Shown here: one piece after another, positions 22,908 to 30,514 of the stretch
How positions within the stretch are numbered: position 1 is the first letter of the stretch
How the letters are laid out: every line of letters starts with the position of its first letter
Assembly (NCBI GenBank): GCA_009774245.1
Contig: VSNM01000029.1
Coordinates: 1-64,000 of the forward strand
Origin: Lachnospiraceae bacterium
GTDB lineage: Bacteria; Bacillota; Clostridia; Lachnospirales; Lachnospiraceae
Length of the DNA stretch: 64,000 nucleotides
Reading direction: 5' to 3'
The notes under the pieces: generated by a model
Database searches by the model: none
Told to the model about the DNA's origin: nothing
Seen by the model: only the letters and a program-made list of their open reading frames with translations
Position numbers and translations under genes: made by a program

Positions 22908-23678
22908 ATGGAACAAAACGAATTGTTGGAACAGATTACAGATGCGGTGCGCGCGTGCGGCGAGATCATCCTTCACGCGGACAGGAGCAAGAGCTGCGTT
23001 GACGAGAAGGCGGGACATGCGAATTTTGTCACGACTTACGATAAGAGGGTACAGCAGGAGCTGCAAAAGAGACTGCTTTTGATTTTGCCGGAGGCGGTTT
23101 TTGTCGGGGAGGAGGAGGATATCCACGCCACGGTCGCGCAGGGATACGCCTTTATCGTAGATCCGATCGACGGTACGACCAATTTTATCAAGGATTATCA
23201 TATGAGCGCGATCTCTGTCGGACTTGCCCGGGACGGGGAGCGGTACATGGGCGTTGTCTACAATCCCTATCTGGACGAAATGTTTACGGCGGTAAGGGGG
23301 CAGGGGGCGTATCTGAACGGGGAGCCGATTCACGTATCGTCAGAGCCGCTTGCCAATGGTGTCGTGCTGTTTGGGACGGCGCCCTATTATGAAGAACTGA
23401 ACAGAAAATCCTTTGAGATGGCATATGACTATTTCAGAAAAGCGCTCGACGTGAGGCGGAGCGGTTCGGCGGCACTCGATCTGTGCAGCGTGGCGGCGGG
23501 CAGGGCGGAGCTATTTTTTGAACTGCGCCTGTGCCCGTGGGATTTCGCGGCGGGTTCGCTGATCGTGGAGGAAGCAGGCGGAAAGGTGACGACAGCCGAG
23601 GGCGGTCAGCTCACACTGAACAAGCCCTGCTCCCTAATTGCGACCAACGGACTAGTACTCCATCCGGCTAGAAATTGA
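22908..23678 (+). CDS. inositol-monophosphatase-family phosphatase
   Basis: A Mg-dependent phosphatase: GEEED, then DPIDGTTNFI (metal site), GSAALDLCSVAAGRAELFFE and WDFAAGSLIVEEAGG (second metal site). Substrates in this family include inositol phosphate, fructose bisphosphate and PAP; which applies cannot be told. The last eight residues (LVLHPARN) and the stop codon are read from the 167-bp repeat that begins at 23651, so the native C terminus has been replaced. The catalytic core is complete. Confidence 0.88.
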   Translation: MEQNELLEQITDAVRACGEIILHADRSKSCVDEKAGHANFVTTYDKRVQQELQKRLLLILPEAVFVGEEEDIHATVAQGYAFIVDPIDGTTNFIKDYHMSAISVGLARDGERYMGVVYNPYLDEMFTAVRGQGAYLNGEPIHVSSEPLANGVVLFGTAPYYEELNRKSFEMAYDYFRKALDVRRSGSAALDLCSVAAGRAELFFELRLCPWDFAAGSLIVEEAGGKVTTAEGGQLTLNKPCSLIATNGLVLHPARN

Positions 23679-23817
23679 AGTCTGGGATTACCTGTTCCGC
23701 ACCATTGCGTCGTTAAAATTTCTAGACGATGCCACCGCATCGCCGTCGAAATTTTGCCTGGCACTGGCACGAAACATGTAGCCCCATACTCCAATTTCTA
23801 ACTGGATGGAGCACTGG
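23651..23817 (-). repeat. 167-bp palindromic dispersed repeat, copy 2 (inverted)
   Basis: In reverse complement this matches 15212-15378 along its length, most strongly in the core (GGCGATGCGGTGGCATCGTC and flanks), with scattered substitutions. Its left end lies inside the preceding phosphatase gene and supplies that gene's stop codon. Confidence 0.85.
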
Positions 23818-23827
23818 AGGAATGAAT

Positions 23828-24043
23828 TTATACTACATTTTTTACTGAATATGCCTCCCACGGTGCGGGCAGTTTGAGCTTTCGGATCATATCTTCCAAA
23901 ACGGGTTCCGGGATATAGCGCGCCCTTTTCTGGTTTCTGTCAAGCAGTTCCTCATAGGGTGTTTCCAGATACAGAATGTGCACCCGTGCGCCGTATCCGG
24001 CAAAGAGGCTGACCAGCCGCAGTCTGGTTTCCTGAATGATATT
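23828..24043 (-). pseudogene. C-terminal remnant of an AAA_33-type P-loop ATPase/kinase
   Basis: The minus strand reads RLRLVSLFAGYGARVHILYL, then ETPYEELLDRNQKR and IPEPVLEDMIRKLKLPAPWE, then a TAA. This is the typical tail of small AAA_33 kinases; the P-loop and the rest are missing. It lies between the repeat and the urea operon leader. Confidence 0.6.
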
Positions 24044-24104
24044 GAAAGCAAATTAAGACAGCAGTATGTCATAACGGTTCTTTGTGCTTTTTTGCGGTTG
24101 CGTG

Positions 24105-24132
24105 TTGACAAATAACAAAAATTGAGTAGACT
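24105..24132 (+). promoter_or_regulatory. candidate promoter of the urea operon
   Basis: TTGACA at 24105-24110 is followed after 16 bases by TAGACT (24127-24132). It lies about 250 bases before urtA, leaving a long structured leader. Confidence 0.5.
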
Positions 24133-24155
24133 AATGATATATTCGTTGATTGAAC

Positions 24156-24325
24156 AAAGGCGTTCTGCGTGGGCAGGGCGCCTTTTCGTTTGTGCACACG
24201 GGCGCACAGATGAAATTGCTGCCGACGCAGCGTGCGCCCGGCGCGGCGAGTAGTGGAAAAGGTCATCCCCTACTCGGTTGCACACGGGCACCAATGTGAA
24301 AAACCATATATGAAAGTTTTTCACA
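24156..24325 (+). promoter_or_regulatory. structured leader with four hairpins upstream of urtA
   Basis: Four successive hairpins: AAAGGCG/CGCCTTTT (terminator-like, 24156-24186), CGGGCGCAC/GTGCGCCCG (24199-24240, with an inner GCTGC/GCAGC), CGAGTAG/CTACTCG (24247-24276), and TGTGAAAAAC/GTTTTTCACA (24295-24325). The first could end transcription. The set suggests attenuation of the urea operon, but it matches no riboswitch class I know. Confidence 0.5.
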
Positions 24326-24379
24326 TGAGGAAATCTGTCAGCGGATATGGAAATGAGGAAAGAAAGTGAGGAGAACATT

Positions 24380-25630
24380 ATGGGAAGAAAATTTGTGACA
24401 GGCAGTATGGTGAAAAGGGCAGCCGCAGCGGCATTATCAGCCGTAATGATACTGGCAGTGTCCGGCTGTGCCAGTGTGAAACCGACAGAAGGGGACGCGG
24501 TTGTGAAAGTGGGACTGCTCCATTCCATGACAGGTTCCATGGCGATCTCGGAGCAGGCCGTGCTCGACGCGGAGAAGCTTGCGATTTCTGAGATCAACGC
24601 AGCGGGCGGTGTGCTTGGCTGCCAGATCGTGTATCAGGAGGAGGACGGCGCATCCGATCCGTCCACGTTTGCCGCAAAGGCGGAGAAGCTTGTCGATCAG
24701 GACGGCATATCGACGGTGTTTGGCTGTTGGACTTCCTCCTCGAGAAAAGCGGTGAAATCTATTTTTGAGGATTACGATGCGCTGCTGTTCTACCCGGTTC
24801 AGTATGAGGGGATGGAATCGTCAGGCAACATCGTGTACACTGGCGCCGCACCCAATCAGCAGATTGTTCCGGCGATTGAGTATCTGATTGGTGAGGGTTA
24901 TACAAAGTTTTTCCTGCTCGGCTCTGACTATGTATTTCCCCGCACGGCAAATATGATCATCAATGCGCAGGTAAAGGCTGCCGGACTCGAAGTGGTGGGT
25001 GAGGAGTACGCCGACATGACGCAGACGGACTTTGCGGCCATCATCGCAAAGATTGAGGAGGCACAGCCGGACGTGATTATCAATACATTAAACGGCACGG
25101 GAAATGTATCGTTCTTTAAACAGATGGCGGAGAAAAATTATACAAGTGATACATACATGACGATGTCGTTCTCCATCGCGGAGGAGGAAGTGGCAGCGAT
25201 TGGAGCAGATATATTAAAGGGACATATGGTGTCATGGAACTACTACCAGACGACCGACACTCCCAGAAACAAGGAATTTGTGGCGGCTTACAAGAAAGCG
25301 TACGGCGATGCGAGGGTGACCTCCGATCCTGCGGAAGCGGCATACGATGCTGTATATCTGTGGAAAGCAGCGTGTGAGAAAGCGGGCAGCTTTGAGGTCG
25401 ATCAGGTGCTTGCAGCCATTGAGGCGGGCGGTATCTCATTCGACGCGCCGGAGGGAACGGTCTCCATTACCGGGAGCAATCATCATCTGGTAAAGCCGGT
25501 GCGCATCGGTGCGGTCGGTGAGGACGGACTGATCTATGAGGTATATGCCACGGATGCGCCGGTGGAGCCTGATCCGTATCTTGAGACTTACGACTGGGCA
25601 GTGGCAGCAGGTATCAAGCCGCTGGAGTAA
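24380..25630 (+). CDS. urtA: urea ABC transporter, substrate-binding lipoprotein
   Basis: Signal peptide with lipobox (MILAVSGC) anchors it to the outer face of the membrane. The mature protein has the UrtA hallmarks GLLHSMTGSMAIS, FGCWTSSSRKAV, YPVQYEG, YTGAAPNQQI and GSDYVFPRTAN, which distinguish urea/amide binders from branched-chain amino-acid binders. ATG 24380 is chosen for GTGAGGAG upstream. It is the first gene of a twelve-gene urea uptake and urease operon; the four other transporter genes follow in canonical order. Confidence 0.93.
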   Translation: MGRKFVTGSMVKRAAAAALSAVMILAVSGCASVKPTEGDAVVKVGLLHSMTGSMAISEQAVLDAEKLAISEINAAGGVLGCQIVYQEEDGASDPSTFAAKAEKLVDQDGISTVFGCWTSSSRKAVKSIFEDYDALLFYPVQYEGMESSGNIVYTGAAPNQQIVPAIEYLIGEGYTKFFLLGSDYVFPRTANMIINAQVKAAGLEVVGEEYADMTQTDFAAIIAKIEEAQPDVIINTLNGTGNVSFFKQMAEKNYTSDTYMTMSFSIAEEEVAAIGADILKGHMVSWNYYQTTDTPRNKEFVAAYKKAYGDARVTSDPAEAAYDAVYLWKAACEKAGSFEVDQVLAAIEAGGISFDAPEGTVSITGSNHHLVKPVRIGAVGEDGLIYEVYATDAPVEPDPYLETYDWAVAAGIKPLE

Positions 25631-25650
25631 AAAATAAATTGGAGGTATAT

Positions 25651-26553
25651 ATGGACATTATAAACACACTGTTTAACGGATTAAGCCTTGGCTCTATTTA
25701 TCTGCTGGTAGCGCTGGGATTATCGATCACATTCGGGCTGATGGGCATTATCAACATGGCACACGGGGAGTTTGTGATGATCGGGGCATATATGACCTAC
25801 ATCATGCAGCAGATCTTTGTCTCACTGTTTGGAAAAAGCGGAAATCTTTATTATATCGCGGCGATTCCGTTTGCGTTTATCGTGACATTTCTGCTTGGGT
25901 GTATTATGGAAAAAGTGTTGATCACGCGGCTTTATGGCAGGAAGATGGACAGTCTGCTGGCAACATGGGGGATCAGTCTTATCTTACAGCAGGCGGCAAG
26001 AAGTATCTTTGGTTCGCAGGGTGTCAATGTCAACGCACCGGACTTTCTAAAAAGCGGACTTAAAGTAGGAGGCTGCACTTTTTCCTACAACAGAATTTTT
26101 ATCATCTGCATGGTAACAGCCTGCCTTGCCCTGGTATGGCTTCTGATGAACAAATCTTCCTTTGGCGCGCAGATGCGCGCCACCATGCAGAACCGTTCCA
26201 TGGCGCAGTGCATGGGTATCAATTCCAGGAGGGTAGACTGCCTGACGTTTGCGCTTGGTTCCGGGCTTGCCGGAGTGGCGGGCTGTTCCATAGCGCTTCT
26301 GGGTTCTGTTGATTCCACGGTGGGACAGAGCTATATCGTCTATTCTTTTATGACGGTGGTGCTTGGCGGCGTGGGGAATCTGCTGGGGACTGTGATCGGC
26401 GCCATGATTATCGGGTTTTCCAGTATTATCGTGGAGGCATATCAGAGCGCTTCTGTTGCCAGGGCAATCGTGCTGTTGATTATCATTGTCTTTCTGCAGT
26501 TTCGGCCCAAGGGATTGTTTACGATCAGGAGCCGCAGTCTGGATGAAGGATAA
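25651..26553 (+). CDS. urtB: urea ABC transporter permease UrtB
   Basis: A 300-residue LivH-type permease with about eight membrane segments; GLMGIINMAHGEFVMIGAYM at the N terminus and VLGGVGNLLGTVIGA near the C terminus are typical. TTGGAGG precedes ATG 25651. With UrtC it forms the membrane channel for urea. Confidence 0.92.
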   Translation: MDIINTLFNGLSLGSIYLLVALGLSITFGLMGIINMAHGEFVMIGAYMTYIMQQIFVSLFGKSGNLYYIAAIPFAFIVTFLLGCIMEKVLITRLYGRKMDSLLATWGISLILQQAARSIFGSQGVNVNAPDFLKSGLKVGGCTFSYNRIFIICMVTACLALVWLLMNKSSFGAQMRATMQNRSMAQCMGINSRRVDCLTFALGSGLAGVAGCSIALLGSVDSTVGQSYIVYSFMTVVLGGVGNLLGTVIGAMIIGFSSIIVEAYQSASVARAIVLLIIIVFLQFRPKGLFTIRSRSLDEG

Positions 26554-26572
26554 ACGGGAAGGGGAGGTTTTT

Positions 26573-27670
26573 ATGAAGAAGATGAGAGGAAACCATCTTT
26601 GTTTTGCGGTGATCGTGGCGCTTCTGGCAGGCAGCCCGTTTCTGGTCAGCTCTACTTCGATGGTTCAGTTTCTCGGGAAATGTATGTGTTACTCCATCGT
26701 TGCCATAGCGCTTGACCTGATCTGGGGCTACACGGGTATGCTCAGTCTCGGACATGGCATTTATTTCTGTCTTGGCGGGTATGCGATGGCAATGTATCTG
26801 CGGCTGCGCGACAATGGGGGAGCGCTCACGGATTTCATGCGGACAGGCGGACTGACAGAGCTGCCGCTTTTCTGGAAACCGTTTTTGCACTTTCCGTCTG
26901 CGGTTCTGTTGATTCTGCTCGTACCGGGGATTCTCGCGGCGGTGCTTGGATATTTTGTTTTCCGGAGCCGTATTAAGGGTGTTTATTTTTCGATCATTAC
27001 GCAGGCGCTCACATGGGCCGCGTATTCGCTGTTTATCGCAAACTCCAGATACACGGGCGGCAACAATGGCATTACGGATTTTTATTCCCTCTTTGGAAGT
27101 ACGAGAGGGGCTGCGAACAGGGGGCATCTGACCGCACTGTTTTTTGTGGCGCTGGCGGTGCTCGTGCTGGTGTACCTGCTTGCCTCGTGGCTGGTGGGCA
27201 GCAAGTTTGGAAAGCTTCTGATTGCGATTCGCGACGGCGAGAACAGGACTTATTTTTCAGGATACTGTGTGAACCGGTACAAGAATTTTATCTATACAGT
27301 ATCCGCAGTCCTCACGGGAATCGGCGGCGCGCTCTTTGTCAATTTTAACGGGAGCATCACACCGTCACAGATGACAATCGCGTATTCGGTCACGATGGTC
27401 ATCTGGGTTGCGGTGGGCGGCAGGGGAACGATCATCGGTGCGGTGATCGGCGCTTTTTTCATCAATCTGTGCGAGTACAATCTAAGCTCCGGCGCGTTTG
27501 CAGGCATATGGCAATATATTATCGGCGCGATTTTTGCCGTGACGATTCTCTTTTTCAAGGGAGGCATCGTGGGTATTGTGAGGGAGCAGATACTCGCGCT
27601 GATCAGGAAAACAGGGCGCTCTGCCAAACAGGAAGCTGGCAGGATGAACGGGAAGAAGGAGGCGGCTTGA
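26573..27670 (+). CDS. urtC: urea ABC transporter permease UrtC
   Basis: A 365-residue LivM-type permease with WGYTGMLSLGHGIYFCLGGY near the start, NNGITDF in the middle, IRDGENRTYFSGY as the ATPase-contact loop, and VGGRGTIIGAVIGAFF near the end. ATG 26573 has GGGGAGG upstream; longer in-frame starts overlap urtB and lack ribosome sites. Confidence 0.92.
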   Translation: MKKMRGNHLCFAVIVALLAGSPFLVSSTSMVQFLGKCMCYSIVAIALDLIWGYTGMLSLGHGIYFCLGGYAMAMYLRLRDNGGALTDFMRTGGLTELPLFWKPFLHFPSAVLLILLVPGILAAVLGYFVFRSRIKGVYFSIITQALTWAAYSLFIANSRYTGGNNGITDFYSLFGSTRGAANRGHLTALFFVALAVLVLVYLLASWLVGSKFGKLLIAIRDGENRTYFSGYCVNRYKNFIYTVSAVLTGIGGALFVNFNGSITPSQMTIAYSVTMVIWVAVGGRGTIIGAVIGAFFINLCEYNLSSGAFAGIWQYIIGAIFAVTILFFKGGIVGIVREQILALIRKTGRSAKQEAGRMNGKKEAA

Positions 27671-27671
27671 C

Positions 27672-28457
27672 ATGGCGGATATCAGGGAGGATGTACTGAA
27701 GATCAAACACATTTCTGTGATCTTTGACGGGTTCAGGGCGCTGACAGATGTGGACATTACGATAAAAAGAAATACAATCCATTTTTTTATCGGGCCAAAC
27801 GGCGCAGGCAAGACGACGCTGCTCGATATCATCTGCGCAAAGACAAAGCCCACGGCGGGAACGGTTCATTATTATCCGGCGGGAAAGGAGCCTGTCAGGC
27901 TCACTGGAATGAAGGAGTATCAGATCACAAATGAAGGTGTCGGGCGCAAATTCCAGGTGCCGTCAGTGTTTACGGCGCTGACGGTCATGGAGAACATGAT
28001 TCTCTCGTTAAAAGGACATAAAGGGGTATGGGAAAGCATTTTTTACAGGCTGTCTGATGAAGATGAGAAGGCGATCATGGATATCCTGCATAAGGTCGGG
28101 CTGGAAGACAGGGCGGATGTCAGGGCTGGAGCGCTTGCGCACGGGGAGAAACAGTGGCTTGAGATTGCCATGCAGCTGGTGCAGCGGCCTGAGATTATCA
28201 TGCTCGATGAGCCGGCGGCGGGAATGGGCAAGCCGGAGACTTTCCGCACAGGGGAACTGTTAAAGGAGATCAGGAAGGATTGTACGGTCATTGTGGTGGA
28301 ACATGACATGGATTTTGTAAAGCAGATCGCGGACAAGGTGACGGTGCTTCATGAAGGAAAGGTGCTCATGGAGGGAGATGTCGCCAAAGTCCTGGCGGAT
28401 AAGACGGTTCAGGCCGTATATCTTGGCAGGGGAGGTGAGCGCTATGCTGACAATTAG
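27672..28457 (+). CDS. urtD: urea ABC transporter ATP-binding protein UrtD
   Basis: A LivG-type ATPase: Walker A GPNGAGKTT, GVGRKFQVPSVF (Q-loop region), signature-equivalent LAHGEKQWLEIAMQL, Walker B IIMLDEPAAGM, switch His in VEHDMDF. The degenerate signature (LAHGEKQ instead of LSGGQ) is characteristic of UrtD. It starts one base after the urtC stop and overlaps urtE by 14 bases. Confidence 0.93.
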   Translation: MADIREDVLKIKHISVIFDGFRALTDVDITIKRNTIHFFIGPNGAGKTTLLDIICAKTKPTAGTVHYYPAGKEPVRLTGMKEYQITNEGVGRKFQVPSVFTALTVMENMILSLKGHKGVWESIFYRLSDEDEKAIMDILHKVGLEDRADVRAGALAHGEKQWLEIAMQLVQRPEIIMLDEPAAGMGKPETFRTGELLKEIRKDCTVIVVEHDMDFVKQIADKVTVLHEGKVLMEGDVAKVLADKTVQAVYLGRGGERYADN

Positions 28458-29136
28458 GAAGATGAGCGCGTATTACGGCGAGAGCCGGGTGATTCAGAGT
28501 CTTGATTTAGATGTCCCTGACAATCGGATCGTCTGCCTGATCGGGAGAAACGGTGTGGGGAAGAGTACGACGCTCAAGAGCATCATGGGGCTTGTGAAAA
28601 CGCCTGAGGGAAGCATAACACTTGACGGCGCAGAGATCATCAGGCTTCCGTCATATGACCGTGTCAGACTCGGAATCGGATATGTCCCGCAGGGGCGCGA
28701 TATTTTCCCGCAGATGACGGTTCAGGAAAATCTGGAGCTTGGGCTGAAGGCAAAGGGAAGCAGGGAAAAAGTGCCGGATTACATCTATGATCTTTTCCCG
28801 ATTCTCCCGACTTTTGCAAAGCGAAACGGAGGCGACCTCTCTGGCGGACAGCAGCAACAGCTCGCGATCGCACGGGCGCTGGTGTTAAAGCCAAAGATAC
28901 TGATTCTCGACGAGCCCACAGAGGGAATCCAGCCGTCGGTCATTGAGGACATCGGTGAGGCGGTGAAGCGCGTCAACAAAGAGCTTGGCATTACGGTGCT
29001 GATCGTCGAGCAGTTCCTGGATTTTGTGCTCGGCATATCGGATTATATCTACATCATGGAAAAGGGAAGTATTGTCAGGGAGGGGGAGACGGCAAGCCTC
29101 TCCGCTGAGGAGATTACGGATATCATGACGAAATAA
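28444..29136 (+). CDS. urtE: urea ABC transporter ATP-binding protein UrtE
   Basis: A 230-residue LivF-type ATPase: Walker A GRNGVGKST, YVPQGRDIFPQMTVQENL, signature LSGGQQQQLAIARAL, Walker B ILILDEPTEGIQPS, then IVEQFLDF. The GIQPS ending is typical of UrtE. ATG 28444 is preceded by GGGGAGGTGAG and overlaps urtD, so the two ATPases are made together. Confidence 0.93.
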   Translation: MLTIRKMSAYYGESRVIQSLDLDVPDNRIVCLIGRNGVGKSTTLKSIMGLVKTPEGSITLDGAEIIRLPSYDRVRLGIGYVPQGRDIFPQMTVQENLELGLKAKGSREKVPDYIYDLFPILPTFAKRNGGDLSGGQQQQLAIARALVLKPKILILDEPTEGIQPSVIEDIGEAVKRVNKELGITVLIVEQFLDFVLGISDYIYIMEKGSIVREGETASLSAEEITDIMTK

Positions 29137-29162
29137 AGAGAATGACGGGATGGAGGAGTAGT

Positions 29163-29801
29163 GTGAAAAATTATATTATAACCATAGCAAGGGGATTTGG
29201 GAGCGGTGGAAAGGAAATCGGCAGTAAGCTTGCAAAACGTCTTGGCATTCCCTGTTATGAGGACCAGATTCTCAGGATGGCGTCTGATTTCAGCGGTATC
29301 AATGAGGCGCTTTTCCATGAGAGAAATGAGAAACTCAAACATAGCGCGTATGTGCTTGGGTATCTGAGAAAGGTGCCTTTTACGACTGTGGCCAAACCGA
29401 ACACAAAAGAGTTTGTGTCCGACGCAAACCTTTTTAATATCCAGAGTGAGATTATCAGGCAGCTCGCAAAGTCACAGTCCTGTATTATCATCGGAAAGTG
29501 TGCCGACTATGTGCTGCGGGACTGTGACAATGTGATCAGCATCTATATAGAAGCGCCGCGGGCGGCCTGTGTGGACTCCATTATGGACAAGCTCGGGGTG
29601 ACAGAGCCGGAGGCGCACAAGCTGATTGAAAAGACAGATAAGTACAGGGCGGATTATTATAAATATTACACGCAGGGCGGCTACTGGACAAATCCTGTCA
29701 ATTACGACATGACGCTCAACAGCGCGCGTATCGGCAGGGAGAAATGCGTGGATGTGATTGTTGACTATATGAATATCAAATGGGAGAGGAGGGGACTTTG
29801 A
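29163..29801 (+). CDS. cytidylate-kinase-like protein within the urea operon
   Basis: A 212-residue P-loop protein (IARGFGSGGKEIGSKLAKRL) of the cytidylate-kinase-like family common in Clostridia; the family differs from Cmk and its phosphate acceptor is unknown. The GSGGKEI loop deviates from GxxGxGKS/T. GTG 29163 has GGAGGAG upstream. It is embedded between urtE and ureAB, overlapping the latter's start by one base, so it is cotranscribed with urea genes. A link to urea or nitrogen status is suggested only by this position. Confidence 0.8.
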   Translation: MKNYIITIARGFGSGGKEIGSKLAKRLGIPCYEDQILRMASDFSGINEALFHERNEKLKHSAYVLGYLRKVPFTTVAKPNTKEFVSDANLFNIQSEIIRQLAKSQSCIIIGKCADYVLRDCDNVISIYIEAPRAACVDSIMDKLGVTEPEAHKLIEKTDKYRADYYKYYTQGGYWTNPVNYDMTLNSARIGREKCVDVIVDYMNIKWERRGL

Positions 29802-30514
29802 TGCATCTGACACCAAGGGAGACAGAGAAACTGATGCTGCATATGGCAGGAAGCCTGGCCAAAGAAAGGCGGCAGAGGGGGATCAGGCTGAATTATCCCG
29901 AGGCGGTGGCCTATATCAGCTCCGAACTTTTGGAACTTGCGCGGGACGGACACAGCGTCACGGAATTGATGAGCATGGGCTCCTCGATGCTGACTGCGGA
30001 GGACGTGATGGAAGGCGTGCCGGAAATGATACATGAGATTCAGGTAGAGGCGACGTTTCCTGATGGGACAAAGCTTGTGACGGTACATGATCCCATTTTA
30101 AAAAATGACAGTAGTGTCACAAATTCGGTCATGCCGGGAGAACTGTTTATAGATCCGGGAGAGATTGAACTGAATGCACAGAGGGACACAGCACAGATTA
30201 CAGTCACGAATACTGCTGACAGACCGATTCAGGTCGGTTCGCATTTTCATTTCTTCGAGGTGAATAAGTTCCTTGATTTCAACAGAAATCTGGCGTTTGG
30301 AATGCGGCTTGACATACCGGCAGGCACTGCGGTGCGCTTTGAGCCTGGCGAGACAAGGCGTGTGAATCTGGTCGATATCGGTGGCGCGCGCAGGGGATAT
30401 GGGCTGAACGGACTTGTCTGCGGAGAGATGGACGATCCCTCTGTCAGGAAAAAGGCATTGCAAACAGCCATGGAAAAAGGATTTAAGGGGGTAACTGCCG
30501 ATGAACAGGCTTAG
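29801..30514 (+). CDS. ureAB: urease gamma/beta subunit fusion
   Basis: Residues 1-100 are the gamma subunit (LTPRETEKLMLHMAGSLAKE, then RGIRLNYPEAVAYIS and VPEMIHEIQVEATFPDGTKL) and residues 130-225 the beta subunit (PGELFIDPGEIELN, VGSHFHFFEVN, GARRGYGLNGLV). The same fusion is found in Helicobacter UreA; most Firmicutes keep the subunits separate. The length of 237 residues equals the fused form. Its end overlaps ureC by 14 bases. Confidence 0.93.
   Translation: MHLTPRETEKLMLHMAGSLAKERRQRGIRLNYPEAVAYISSELLELARDGHSVTELMSMGSSMLTAEDVMEGVPEMIHEIQVEATFPDGTKLVTVHDPILKNDSSVTNSVMPGELFIDPGEIELNAQRDTAQITVTNTADRPIQVGSHFHFFEVNKFLDFNRNLAFGMRLDIPAGTAVRFEPGETRRVNLVDIGGARRGYGLNGLVCGEMDDPSVRKKALQTAMEKGFKGVTADEQA

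Noticed and set aside
24380..29136. Branched-chain amino acid transporter as the identity of the five-gene ABC set
   Set aside because: The UrtA motifs, the LAHGEKQ signature of UrtD and the downstream urease genes specify urea.
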